Shown: positions 1 to 6,974, counted from the stretch's first letter. The stretch is 7,455 nucleotides of DNA from Candidatus Omnitrophota bacterium (GCA_016928375.1 JAFGKX010000066.1:1-7455), one strand, 5' to 3'. Program-made: numbers and translations. The notes: a model not told the origin generated them from the letters alone.

Positions 1-660
1 GCAAATGTCATGCCCGGATTCCGCGATAAGTTTCGCCGAGCCTGCTGCTGTTTTAAAAACAAGTTTCTGCGCGGTTTTTTTATCAATGCCCAGCGCAACA
101 GCTGCTTTAATCAGCGCATCCTTGAATAAGAAAAAATACGCAGGCCCGCTGCCGGAAACTGCAGTTACCGCGTTAAGCATGCTTTCTTTAACTTTGATTA
201 CATCGCCGACACAGCCAAAGATATGGCGCGCTGTTTCGTAGTCCTTTTTTCCGGCGCCTGATGATATGCCTATCGCGGTAATACCCGCATTTACCAGCGC
301 CGGCGCATTAGGCATTGCCCTTATTACTCGGCATTCAGGAAGATTTTCTTTTATGTAACCGCTGGTAACTCCGGCTAATATGCTTATCAATAATTTATTT
401 TTATTTACAACGCAGCATATATCCGCCAAAAGCACTTTTATGTCCTGCGGTTTTACGGCTAATATTATAATATTACTAGTACTTATTACTTCTTTATTTG
501 AACGAGCTGTTTTTACGCCGTATAGCTTCCCTAAACGCTGTTTTTTTAATTTATCTATATCACTTACTATTATGCCATTTTTCGAAGCTATGCCATTTAA
601 AAGCAGGCCTTTTATGAGGCCTTGAGCCATATTGCCGCATCCTATAAAACCTATCTTCAT
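1..660 (-). CDS. proC: Pyrroline-5-carboxylate reductase ProC, 3' end cut off by window edge
   Basis: ProC catalyses the last step of proline synthesis in the cytoplasm, the NAD(P)H-dependent reduction of 1-pyrroline-5-carboxylate to L-proline. The frame is open for 220 codons to base 1 without a stop; family members are about 265-275 residues, so roughly the last 50 are missing. Visible motifs are the N-terminal Rossmann nucleotide-binding loop GFIGCGNMA (residues 4-12), AVKPQD (68-73), SILAGV (93-98), RAMPNAPALVNAG (114-126) and the family signature VSGSGPAYFF (168-177). The start at 660 puts MKIGFIG at the N-terminus as in most homologues. An in-frame ATG at 669 would add MKA and is equally possible, as neither has a well-spaced Shine-Dalgarno sequence. 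The gene follows ftsA on the same strand after 83 bases and has its own predicted promoter (692-720). proC often sits with yggS and yggT near ftsZ, so this position is typical, but the intervening genes are missing. Confidence 0.95.
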   Translation of the reverse strand, partial: MKIGFIGCGNMAQGLIKGLLLNGIASKNGIIVSDIDKLKKQRLGKLYGVKTARSNKEVISTSNIIILAVKPQDIKVLLADICCVVNKNKLLISILAGVTSGYIKENLPECRVIRAMPNAPALVNAGITAIGISSGAGKKDYETARHIFGCVGDVIKVKESMLNAVTAVSGSGPAYFFLFKDALIKAAVALGIDKKTAQKLVFKTAAGSAKLIAESGHDIC

Positions 661-691
661 AGCCTTCATATTTTTAAACTGAATTTTTGCT

Positions 692-720
692 AATTTAACA
701 CAGAAAACCCGGGGTGTCAA
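692..720 (-). promoter_or_regulatory. Predicted sigma70-type promoter for proC with extended -10
   Basis: On the minus strand a perfect -35 hexamer TTGACA (bases 720-715) is followed by a 17-base spacer and the -10 hexamer TAAATT (697-692), which matches 4 of 6 consensus bases. The spacer ends in TGT, giving the TGn extended -10 element that can compensate for the weaker hexamer. Transcription would start near base 685, leaving a leader of only about 16 bases before the ATG at 669 or 25 before the ATG at 660. It lies in the only real intergenic gap of the window, directly upstream of proC. This suggests that proC is at least partly transcribed independently of the division operon. The call is by motif only. 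Confidence 0.65.
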
Positions 721-735
721 TGAAATTCATCCTAA

Positions 736-750
736 GCCTGCCTGCCGAAG
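736..750. repeat. Short GCCT tandem motif in the ftsA-proC gap
   Basis: The plus strand reads GCCTGCCTGCC followed by GAAG, which is nearly three copies of the GCCT unit lying 3 bases beyond the ftsA stop codon. It is GC-rich in an otherwise AT-rich spacer. No complementary arm able to form a terminator hairpin is present nearby. It may be one arm of a dispersed intergenic element, or may be chance; one window cannot tell. Confidence 0.3.
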
Positions 751-752
751 AA

Positions 753-1982
753 TTAAAAATATTCACGGTAAAGCCGGCGTATATAATCTACAGCTGAGCT
801 TATTGCGTTTTTCGGGCCTTTTCTGATAACATCTTTTCTTTTTTCGATTTCTTTAAAGCCGTATTTCACCAGCCCTGTCGCGGTCGCGAATATATGCCCC
901 GACATGGACCTTGGCATATTAGCCAGCTCTGTTATGTGCCCTATTCTTACAGGGCAGCCAAATTCTATTTCCGCCATTTCTGCTGCGCCTTCCAGCATAG
1001 AGGAGCCGCCTGTCAGCACGACTCCGTTTGAAGCGTCTCTGAAAATGTGGCTTTTATAAGCAGCTTCTTTGATATCTGCAAACATTTTTTTGTACGATTC
1101 CTGAAGTACGGCCTGCAATTCTTTCTTACGCACAACACGTTTTCTGGAATCTACATTTAATATAAGTTTATCGTCATCCGTAAATTCTCTGTCCAGGATA
1201 CCGCTTTCAAGCTTCAGGGATTCTGCGGCTGATTCAGACAAATTAAGCTTAGCGGAAATCTGGTTTGTCACATTATTCCCGCCTATTGTCATCACTTTCA
1301 AGTAACGCATCAGGCCTTCGGTGTATATGGAAACTTCGGTCAGGTCTGCGCCTATATCTACAAGGGCCGTGCCTATTTGTTTTTCATGCTTGGATAAAAG
1401 CGCCATAGATGTCGGAATAGATGAAACAACTGCCGCGGCAATGCCTGTGCCGCTTTGGCGTATAGCTTTTTTAAGGTTCTCGAACATAGCCGCTTTCGTT
1501 GTTATAAGGTATAAATCCGATTCAAGTTTAATGCCAAACATGCCCGAAGGGTCCGCTATGCCTTTTTCGCCGTCTATTGTGTATCCGTAATGAATATAAT
1601 GCAAAATCTCGCGTTCATAGGGTATGCTTATGGACCTGGCATTATCATCCGCTTTTCTGACATTGTACCGCGTTATTTCGCTGTCTCTGTCGGATATCAC
1701 CACTTCACCGCGGCTTTTAATGCCTTCTATGTTCGCATCCATAACATTTACGTAAACGGAATTGATTTTTGTATCAGCCTCTGACTCTGCTTTGTAAATA
1801 ACCCTGCTTATAACATCCGACAGCCCCTTAAGATTAACCACTACTCCTTTTTTAACGCAGTCGTTTTTGGCGAAGGCGCAGCTAAGTATATTAAAAGTAC
1901 CGTCATTTGTTTTAGAGCCGATGACACAGCATACTTTTGATGTGCCTATATCCAGCCCCGCAATAATTTTTTCCTTTGTCAT
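753..1982 (-). CDS. ftsA: Cell division protein FtsA
   Basis: FtsA is an actin-like ATPase that tethers FtsZ filaments to the inner face of the membrane and recruits later divisome proteins. At 409 residues it has normal length. The first phosphate motif is DIGTSKVCCVIG (residues 11-22) and the second is DIGADLTEV (209-217). The adenosine-binding motif is VVLTGGSSMLEGA (321-333). The FtsA-specific 1C subdomain occupies about residues 85-165, including HYGYTIDGEKGIADPSGM, which separates it from MreB and DnaK. The C-terminus (395-409, ending IRRLYREYF) is a short basic amphipathic helix of the kind that anchors FtsA to the membrane. The start is well supported: AGGAG at 1991-1987 lies 4 bases before the ATG and overlaps the ftsQ stop. 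It is last in the operon; the expected next gene, ftsZ, is absent and the next gene is proC. Confidence 0.98.
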   Translation of the reverse strand: MTKEKIIAGLDIGTSKVCCVIGSKTNDGTFNILSCAFAKNDCVKKGVVVNLKGLSDVISRVIYKAESEADTKINSVYVNVMDANIEGIKSRGEVVISDRDSEITRYNVRKADDNARSISIPYEREILHYIHYGYTIDGEKGIADPSGMFGIKLESDLYLITTKAAMFENLKKAIRQSGTGIAAAVVSSIPTSMALLSKHEKQIGTALVDIGADLTEVSIYTEGLMRYLKVMTIGGNNVTNQISAKLNLSESAAESLKLESGILDREFTDDDKLILNVDSRKRVVRKKELQAVLQESYKKMFADIKEAAYKSHIFRDASNGVVLTGGSSMLEGAAEMAEIEFGCPVRIGHITELANMPRSMSGHIFATATGLVKYGFKEIEKRKDVIRKGPKNAISSAVDYIRRLYREYF

Positions 1983-1986
1983 TTTT

Positions 1987-1991
1987 CTCCT
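1987..1991 (-). promoter_or_regulatory. Strong ribosome binding site for ftsA
   Basis: AGGAG on the minus strand, followed by AAAA and the ftsA ATG. Its first two bases are the last two of the TAG stop codon of ftsQ, so termination on ftsQ and initiation on ftsA occur at almost the same place. It is the best Shine-Dalgarno sequence in the window and fixes the ftsA start. Confidence 0.8.
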
Positions 1992-2739
1992 ATTTAGGTG
2001 TTACTACGATATCATCGAAACGCATATCTATCGCTTTTGGTTTTAATCCTTTGCTTTGAAGGTCAGCGAGCACTTCTTCGAGTTTATCGCTAATGGTTGT
2101 AAAATTCTGCGTACCCATCTTGATCTGTATACCGTTTTCCAGATATATCACAGGGTTAAACTCATCGTATATGTCTATTTGTTTTATTTTATAATTTTCC
2201 TCAAAATCCGTTGTTTTAATCTGCCCTATAAGCTGAATCGCCCTGTACATAGAAGCGGAATATATGCGGCGGTTTCGCGGAAGCCGGCTTTCGCTTATGT
2301 AAATTCCGACGACAACCGGCAATTCTTCATAAGAAATCGCGCTTGATCCCGGCAAAACAACCGCCTCTTCGCTTACCAGGTAATATTTTGCGGATTTTAC
2401 CTGGCAAAACGGCACTCTTTTCTGATAAACAACCGTTATTTTATCCGGCAGGTTTCTATGCACTCTTACATTCTTGATTTCAGGATAAGACGCTTCTATC
2501 TGCCTCTGGCATTTTTTAAGATCCAGATTAAAAATATTTATACTTTTTTTTAGCGGCAGGATTGTTTTTGCCTGCGTCACGCGGTTGTTTTCATCGGCGT
2601 ATATCATTTCTATATTTTTTACTATAAAATACTCCGAATTAATTATATTGCCATAGGTATATTTTACGATAAAAAAAACAACGATTGCCGCAATAAAGAT
2701 ATATAAAAACTCTGCCTTAAACCTGCTTTTCCTAGCCAT
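1990..2739 (-). CDS. ftsQ: Cell division protein FtsQ/DivIB
   Basis: FtsQ is a single-pass membrane protein that joins the divisome with FtsB and FtsL and helps control septal peptidoglycan synthesis. The protein has 249 residues. A short basic cytoplasmic tail (MARKSRFK) precedes one hydrophobic segment at about residues 11-27. The POTRA domain follows at about 37-110 and closes with the typical RVHRNLPDKITVVYQKRVPF (92-111). The beta domain runs to the C-terminus and ends IDMRFDDIVVTPK, matching the common IDxRFxDxVVV ending. Sequence conservation in this family is low, so the identity rests on this architecture plus position between ddl and ftsA. The start ATG lies within the last codons of ddl (8-base overlap). 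A weak GAGGG-like Shine-Dalgarno sequence lies about 10-12 bases upstream, which suggests translational coupling to ddl. The coding strand has runs of eight A and eight T (2544-2551 and 2671-2678). Confidence 0.95.
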   Translation of the reverse strand: MARKSRFKAEFLYIFIAAIVVFFIVKYTYGNIINSEYFIVKNIEMIYADENNRVTQAKTILPLKKSINIFNLDLKKCQRQIEASYPEIKNVRVHRNLPDKITVVYQKRVPFCQVKSAKYYLVSEEAVVLPGSSAISYEELPVVVGIYISESRLPRNRRIYSASMYRAIQLIGQIKTTDFEENYKIKQIDIYDEFNPVIYLENGIQIKMGTQNFTTISDKLEEVLADLQSKGLKPKAIDMRFDDIVVTPK

Positions 2740-3637
2740 GAGAAACTTTCACCCTCACGGATTCTATCATTATCAGGCACATCCTGGCAAAATCTATTCC
2801 CGCAGCTTTGGCAGCCTTAGGTAAAAGGCTTGTGGCTGTTAAGCCCGGAATTGTATTCACCTCTAAAACTTTCATCGCGCCGCGCTTTGAAAGCATAATG
2901 TCAACCCTTGAAAAACAACGGCATCCTAATAATTTATGCGCCAGAAGCCCGAGTCGCTGAGCTTCGCGGGCATTTGTTTCGTTTATATCCGCAGGCACTA
3001 CATACTCCGTCATTCCCTGAGTGTATTTGGACTTATAATCATAGATGCCGGATTTCGGCTTTATGTGAATAACAGGCAATGCGTTATCATCCAGTATGCC
3101 GACTGTCAGGTCCTCGCCCTCTATAAGCTGCTCCACTAAAACATCGTCGTCGTATAAAAATGCCTGCTTAAGCGCCTTATCCAGATCTTTTTTATCCGAC
3201 ACGATAGTTAATCCTATGCTGGAGCCTTCTTTATTCGGCTTTACTACTACGGGAAAACTGAGATCCGAAAAATAGGGAGCTGCCCCCATTTTCATTACAA
3301 TATATTTAGGCACAGGAACACCTGATTTCTCGAATATCTGACGTGATGCCAGCTTATCCATGGCAAGGCGGCTTGCTTTGGGGCCTGAACCTGTATATGG
3401 GATATTTTCCCTATCAAGCATCGCCTGAAGAGTGCCGTCTTCGCCAAATTTTCCGTGCAGCGCTATAAATGCCACATCCGCTTTTTCATCGCGTATCTGC
3501 TTTACCGGATCATCCGAGACATCTATACATACCGCATCCACGCCCGCGCCTTTTAATGCCTCAAAAACCGCAGTACCGGATTTTATCGAGACATCTCTTT
3601 CGCTTGACCGGCCCCCTAAAAGTACAGCTACTCTCAT
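2732..3637 (-). CDS. ddl: D-alanine--D-alanine ligase
   Basis: Ddl is a cytoplasmic ATP-grasp enzyme that joins two D-alanines to give the dipeptide added to the muropeptide precursor by MurF. Its 301 residues are close to the E. coli DdlB length. The N-terminal domain has LLGGRSSERDVS (6-17), with Glu13 matching DdlB Glu15. ATP-grasp motifs include KPNKEGSSIG (133-142), where Ser139 matches DdlB Ser150. In the loop YDYKSKY (199-205), Tyr205 matches DdlB Tyr216. Metal ligands are Asp246 in RVD and Glu259 and Asn261 in LEVNTIPG. The retained Tyr indicates ordinary D-Ala-D-Ala specificity; depsipeptide-forming VanA-type ligases differ in this loop. The start overlaps the murB stop as ATGA, a junction typical of translational coupling; the nearest GAGG is 13 bases upstream, too far for an ideal site. 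The gene is separate from murC, unlike the MurC-Ddl fusion of chlamydiae. Confidence 0.98.
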   Translation of the reverse strand: MRVAVLLGGRSSERDVSIKSGTAVFEALKGAGVDAVCIDVSDDPVKQIRDEKADVAFIALHGKFGEDGTLQAMLDRENIPYTGSGPKASRLAMDKLASRQIFEKSGVPVPKYIVMKMGAAPYFSDLSFPVVVKPNKEGSSIGLTIVSDKKDLDKALKQAFLYDDDVLVEQLIEGEDLTVGILDDNALPVIHIKPKSGIYDYKSKYTQGMTEYVVPADINETNAREAQRLGLLAHKLLGCRCFSRVDIMLSKRGAMKVLEVNTIPGLTATSLLPKAAKAAGIDFARMCLIMIESVRVKVSHG

Positions 3638-4518
3638 GAAATTATTTTTACCTCTTCTTCCAGGTTGATGCCATAGGCCTTTTTGACTTTATATTTAATA
3701 AGCTTTGTAAGAAAAATAATATCTTCCGCTCTGGCATTGTGTTTATTTATTATAAAATTCGCGTGCCTTGAGGATATCTGCGCCCCGTTAAAAGATCTTC
3801 CCTTAAGGCCGCATTTGTCTATCATCTCTCCGGCAGAAAGATGAAAATTTTTTGGATTTTTAAAAATACATCCCGCGCTTGGGGCGGCATAATCCTGTTT
3901 TTGTTTTTTTATCGCAAAGTTTTCTTTTAATAGCGCCTCTGTTTCTTTTTTATCCCTGCGTTCGAATTTAAATTTCGCGCTTGTTATAATATAATTGCCT
4001 AATCCTGATTTTCTATAACCAAAACCTATGTTTTGTTTTTTTATTTTTTTTATCACACCGGCCCTATCGATTACTTCCGCTTCTTCCAGTAAATCACAGA
4101 TGTCGTTATTTTTGGTTCCGGCGTTGCCAAAAACAGCGCCGCCTACGGTCCCGGGAATTCCGGATAAAAATTCATATCCGCCGAGAGAACGCGCCATAGC
4201 AGCCTTAAAAAAATTGTTTAATAGGGCGCCCGCGCCCGCAACCGCGTAACAGGCTTTAAATTCTATGTTTTTAAAAACAGGCGCATTCAACCTTACAAAG
4301 ACCTTTTCTATGTTTCCTGGCTTTGCTATTATATTACATCCGGCGCCTATTGTGAATACCGGAATTTTATTTTTTCCGGCATCCGAAACAATCCTGCACA
4401 GCTGCTGGGTTGATTCCGGTTCTATCCAGATTCTGGCGCGGCCGCCGGCTTTTATGCTTGTGTGCCGCGAAAGCGGCTCATCAAATTTTATATTACCGTA
4501 TAACGGGCTGTACAGCAT
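3634..4518 (-). CDS. murB: UDP-N-acetylenolpyruvoylglucosamine reductase MurB
   Basis: MurB is a cytoplasmic FAD enzyme that uses NADPH to reduce UDP-GlcNAc-enolpyruvate to UDP-MurNAc. The protein has 294 residues. FAD-binding landmarks are RHTSIKAGG (18-26), GAGCNI (58-63) and LSGIPGTVGGAVFGNAG (118-134). The substrate-binding YRKS is at 168-171, the proton-donor motif PSAGCIFKNP at 213-222, and the C-terminal Glu289 lies in EEEVKII. Its length and the uninterrupted region after YRKS point to the type II form, without the extra tyrosine loop of the E. coli enzyme. Oddly, cysteine replaces serine twice, at residue 61 (usual GxGSN) and at residue 217, the position of the catalytic serine (E. 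coli Ser229). All else is intact, so the enzyme is probably active. The start overlaps the end of murC by 26 bases. Only a weak AGAG lies upstream, and no better downstream ATG exists before the first motif. Confidence 0.97.
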   Translation of the reverse strand: MLYSPLYGNIKFDEPLSRHTSIKAGGRARIWIEPESTQQLCRIVSDAGKNKIPVFTIGAGCNIIAKPGNIEKVFVRLNAPVFKNIEFKACYAVAGAGALLNNFFKAAMARSLGGYEFLSGIPGTVGGAVFGNAGTKNNDICDLLEEAEVIDRAGVIKKIKKQNIGFGYRKSGLGNYIITSAKFKFERRDKKETEALLKENFAIKKQKQDYAAPSAGCIFKNPKNFHLSAGEMIDKCGLKGRSFNGAQISSRHANFIINKHNARAEDIIFLTKLIKYKVKKAYGINLEEEVKIIS

Positions 4519-5881
4519 TTAATTTCTCTATCAGCTCATCCGCGAGCCTGTTTATGTCGCCTGCGCCCAAAATAATAACAAGGTCGCCTTTTTGCACTAT
4601 ACCCATAAGATGCCCGCAGATCTCTTCTTTTTTCGGAATATATAATACATTTTTTCTGTGCATATTTACTATTTCATCATAAATAATCTGAGATGTTACG
4701 CCGAATATCGGCTGCTCGCTGGCAGCATATATATCAGTCAGTATCAGGGTATCCACGTTCACAAATGCGGTCGCGAATTCTTTCTTAAGAAATTTTGTCC
4801 TGGTATAACGATGCGGCTGAAAAACCGCTATGATTCTTTTTCTGTCAAGTACGCGGCAGGCCTTTAAAGTGGCTCGTATTTCCGTAGGATGATGCGCGTA
4901 ATCATCTATTATAAGTATATCGTTTATATCCGCTTTTACCTGAAACCTGCGTTCGGCCCCGCGGTATTTGGAAAGCGACTCCGCTATTTTGTTGAAATCC
5001 AGGCCTATATCCATCCCTATTAGTATCACCGCCAACGCATTCAATATATTGTGCTCCCCGGGTATATTTAATTTAACGCTCCCCAGGGTATGCTTGTTGT
5101 AGGTGCATGTAAATTCGCTTGTCATATTATCTAATTTAATCTTATCCGCGCGCAGCATATTTGCGGGGCTGAATCCATAGGTAAGCATTCTGGATTTTAT
5201 CTGCGGCGTTATTTTCTTTATCCTTTCATCGTCGCCGCAGCAAATTACGGCGCCGCCATCAGTTACTTTATTCGCAAACTGCAGATAAGCCGAGCAGATG
5301 TCTTCTATGCTGTTGTAGAAATCGAGGTGTTCGGCGTCTATGTTGGTTATTACTGCATATTTCGGAGAAAGCGCCAGGAACGAACCGTCGGATTCATCTG
5401 CCTCTGCCACAAAATATTTCCCTTTGCCCATTAAAGCATTACCGTTAAACCTATCGATTATCGCACCTATAACGCTGGTAGGGTCGTATCCTAATTCAAA
5501 AAGCATAGTGGTTGCCAAAGAGGATGTAGTTGTCTTACCGTGCGCTCCGGAAACTGCGATGCCGATTTTACCCTTCATTAATTCACTCAAAAACGCGCCT
5601 CTGGGCCATGACGGTATACCCGAATACACGGCTGTTCTAAGCTCCGGATTCTGAAATGTTACTGCGGATGAATACACAACCATATCAGGCGCGCTTAAGT
5701 TCTCTTTTGTGTGCCCTATAAAAATCTGCGCGCCTTCCGCTTCAAGCTTTTTTGTAATCCTGTTCGGTTTTACATCGGAGCCGGTTATTTTATGGCCCTG
5801 CTTAAAGCAAAGCCAGGCAAGCCCGCTCATGCCTATACCGCCTATCCCTATAAAGTGTATATGTTTTTGTTTTTTAAACAT
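4493..5881 (-). CDS. murC: UDP-N-acetylmuramate--L-alanine ligase MurC
   Basis: MurC is a cytoplasmic ligase that uses ATP to attach L-alanine, the first residue of the stem peptide, to UDP-MurNAc. At 462 residues it has full family length. The N-terminal UDP-binding Rossmann domain has FIGIGGIGMSG (10-20). The central ATPase domain has the P-loop SGAHGKTTT (111-119), EADESDGSF (160-168) and ITNIDAEHLDFY (178-189). GEHN (275-278) and RRFQ (311-314) follow. The C-terminal domain shows DDYAHHPTEI (326-335), FQPHRYTRT (354-362) and GAGDI (439-443). The HHPTEI and FQPHRYTR motifs identify MurC rather than Mpl, MurD, MurE or MurF. The ATG lies inside the last codons of murG (8-base overlap) and has no recognisable Shine-Dalgarno sequence, so translation probably depends on ribosomes finishing murG. 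Confidence 0.98.
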   Translation of the reverse strand: MFKKQKHIHFIGIGGIGMSGLAWLCFKQGHKITGSDVKPNRITKKLEAEGAQIFIGHTKENLSAPDMVVYSSAVTFQNPELRTAVYSGIPSWPRGAFLSELMKGKIGIAVSGAHGKTTTSSLATTMLFELGYDPTSVIGAIIDRFNGNALMGKGKYFVAEADESDGSFLALSPKYAVITNIDAEHLDFYNSIEDICSAYLQFANKVTDGGAVICCGDDERIKKITPQIKSRMLTYGFSPANMLRADKIKLDNMTSEFTCTYNKHTLGSVKLNIPGEHNILNALAVILIGMDIGLDFNKIAESLSKYRGAERRFQVKADINDILIIDDYAHHPTEIRATLKACRVLDRKRIIAVFQPHRYTRTKFLKKEFATAFVNVDTLILTDIYAASEQPIFGVTSQIIYDEIVNMHRKNVLYIPKKEEICGHLMGIVQKGDLVIILGAGDINRLADELIEKLNAVQPVIR

Positions 5882-6971
5882 TATCTAAAATAAGTTTTGC
5901 CAATGATTCCGCCGCTTCAATCTGTGCCAGTTTTTTTATATTTTCCGAGAGTGATAAAAGTTTATTTTTATCTTCCAGGAGGGACAACACCGCCTTTTTA
6001 AGAATATCTATGCCATCAAGGCGTTCTTCGTTAATAACCATAGCAGCGCCTCTCGCTTCCAGGTGTTGCGCGTTTTTACTCTGATGCGCGCCGGCACCGG
6101 TATACGGTATTAAAATTGCCGGTACGCCAAAGGCGCAAAGTTCGGATATTGTAATTGCCCCTGCCCTGCAGACCGCAAAATCAGCTGCTTTATATAAAAG
6201 CCCCATTCTCTCAAAAAATGGGTACACCTTAGCCGAAACTTTGATATTATTATACGCAGACTGCACATTATCAAAATCATCCGTGCTTGTCAAATGGATT
6301 ATCTGCAAACAATCCAACGCCGCTTTCGAAGTATGCCTGAGCATATTTAAAAATAACTCGTTTATACGGCGCGAACCAAGGCTCCCGCCCATAACCAGGG
6401 CTGTCTTCTGGGTAACACTCAACTCAAGTAAGCGGCAGGCCCTTTCTCTGTCAAGAGCAGCCATATCTTCTAAAAGCCCGCTTCTTATGGGGTTGCCGGT
6501 TACAACGCATTTTTTATCGCGCAGACAACGATTGTTTTCAAACCCAAACGCTGCTTTATCGGCAATTTTCAATAAAAGCTGATTCGCGCGGCCGGGAACA
6601 ACATTCTGCTCGTGTATAAAAATCTTCTTGCGCCGCTTTTTAGCTTCTACGAGTATTGGGCCGGAAATATACGCGCCAAACCCTACAACAACATCCGGAT
6701 CAAGCGAATCAAGAATGCGGCCGGGATTTGAAAATGAAAACATAAGTTTTATCAAAAACGGAATCCATTTAAATGATATTCCATAAGGCATTCTCGGAGC
6801 TTCCAATGCAGAGTAACTGTAATTTGATTTATCGAGCATGCCGGTGTTAACGCGCTTGTCTACACAGAAAGATATTTCGATATTCGGGCTCATATCTCTT
6901 ATTTTATTTGCCAAAGCTACCGCAGGAAATATATGCCCGCCTGTGCCTCCTGCCACGATTAATATTTTCAT
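5874..6971 (-). CDS. murG: Lipid II synthase MurG (undecaprenyldiphospho-muramoylpentapeptide GlcNAc transferase)
   Basis: MurG is a GT-B glycosyltransferase on the inner face of the cytoplasmic membrane. It adds GlcNAc from UDP-GlcNAc to lipid I to form lipid II. It has 365 residues, a normal length. The N-terminal lipid I-binding half has the glycine loop VAGGTGGHIFPA (6-17) and HEQN (120-123). A hydrophobic, basic patch at about 64-85 is a plausible membrane-contact surface. TGNPIR (158-163) marks the domain junction. The C-terminal UDP-GlcNAc half has GGSLGS (195-200), RAGAITISEL (269-278) with the conserved Glu277, and HQSKNA (296-301). The start is supported by AGAAGG 6 bases before the ATG. 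It begins 3 bases after the ftsW stop and overlaps murC at its end. Confidence 0.98.
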   Translation of the reverse strand: MKILIVAGGTGGHIFPAVALANKIRDMSPNIEISFCVDKRVNTGMLDKSNYSYSALEAPRMPYGISFKWIPFLIKLMFSFSNPGRILDSLDPDVVVGFGAYISGPILVEAKKRRKKIFIHEQNVVPGRANQLLLKIADKAAFGFENNRCLRDKKCVVTGNPIRSGLLEDMAALDRERACRLLELSVTQKTALVMGGSLGSRRINELFLNMLRHTSKAALDCLQIIHLTSTDDFDNVQSAYNNIKVSAKVYPFFERMGLLYKAADFAVCRAGAITISELCAFGVPAILIPYTGAGAHQSKNAQHLEARGAAMVINEERLDGIDILKKAVLSLLEDKNKLLSLSENIKKLAQIEAAESLAKLILDNV

Positions 6972-6974
6972 AAA

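Noticed and set aside
1..660. proC as a pseudogene
   Set aside because: The reading frame is open to the edge with all visible family motifs intact; it is only cut by the window boundary.
698..718. Possible terminator or operator hairpin around ACCCCGGGT and ACAC/GTGT
   Set aside because: Stems are only 4 base pairs and no U-tract follows; the bases are better explained as the promoter spacer.
695..730. 11-residue minus-strand open frame (MNFIDTPGFLC) between ftsA and proC
   Set aside because: It overlaps the predicted proC promoter, so it would lie upstream of the transcript start; too short and without a properly spaced ribosome site.
1321..1590. Plus-strand open frames opposite ftsA
   Set aside because: Antisense to the phosphate-binding and 1C regions of FtsA; nothing protein-like is visible in the translation.
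2732..3637. Van-type D-Ala-D-lactate ligase
   Set aside because: The active-site loop keeps the Lys-Tyr of ordinary Ddl enzymes, and the gene sits in the housekeeping cell wall operon.
5340..5654. 104-codon plus-strand open frame opposite murC
   Set aside because: It lies wholly antisense to the conserved ATPase domain of MurC, shows no recognisable motif and has no upstream Shine-Dalgarno signal or neighbours on that strand.
6241..6582. 113-codon plus-strand open frame opposite murG
   Set aside because: Longest antisense frame in the window, but it mirrors conserved MurG sequence (TGNPIR and GGSLGS region), and its composition looks like a reverse-frame shadow.
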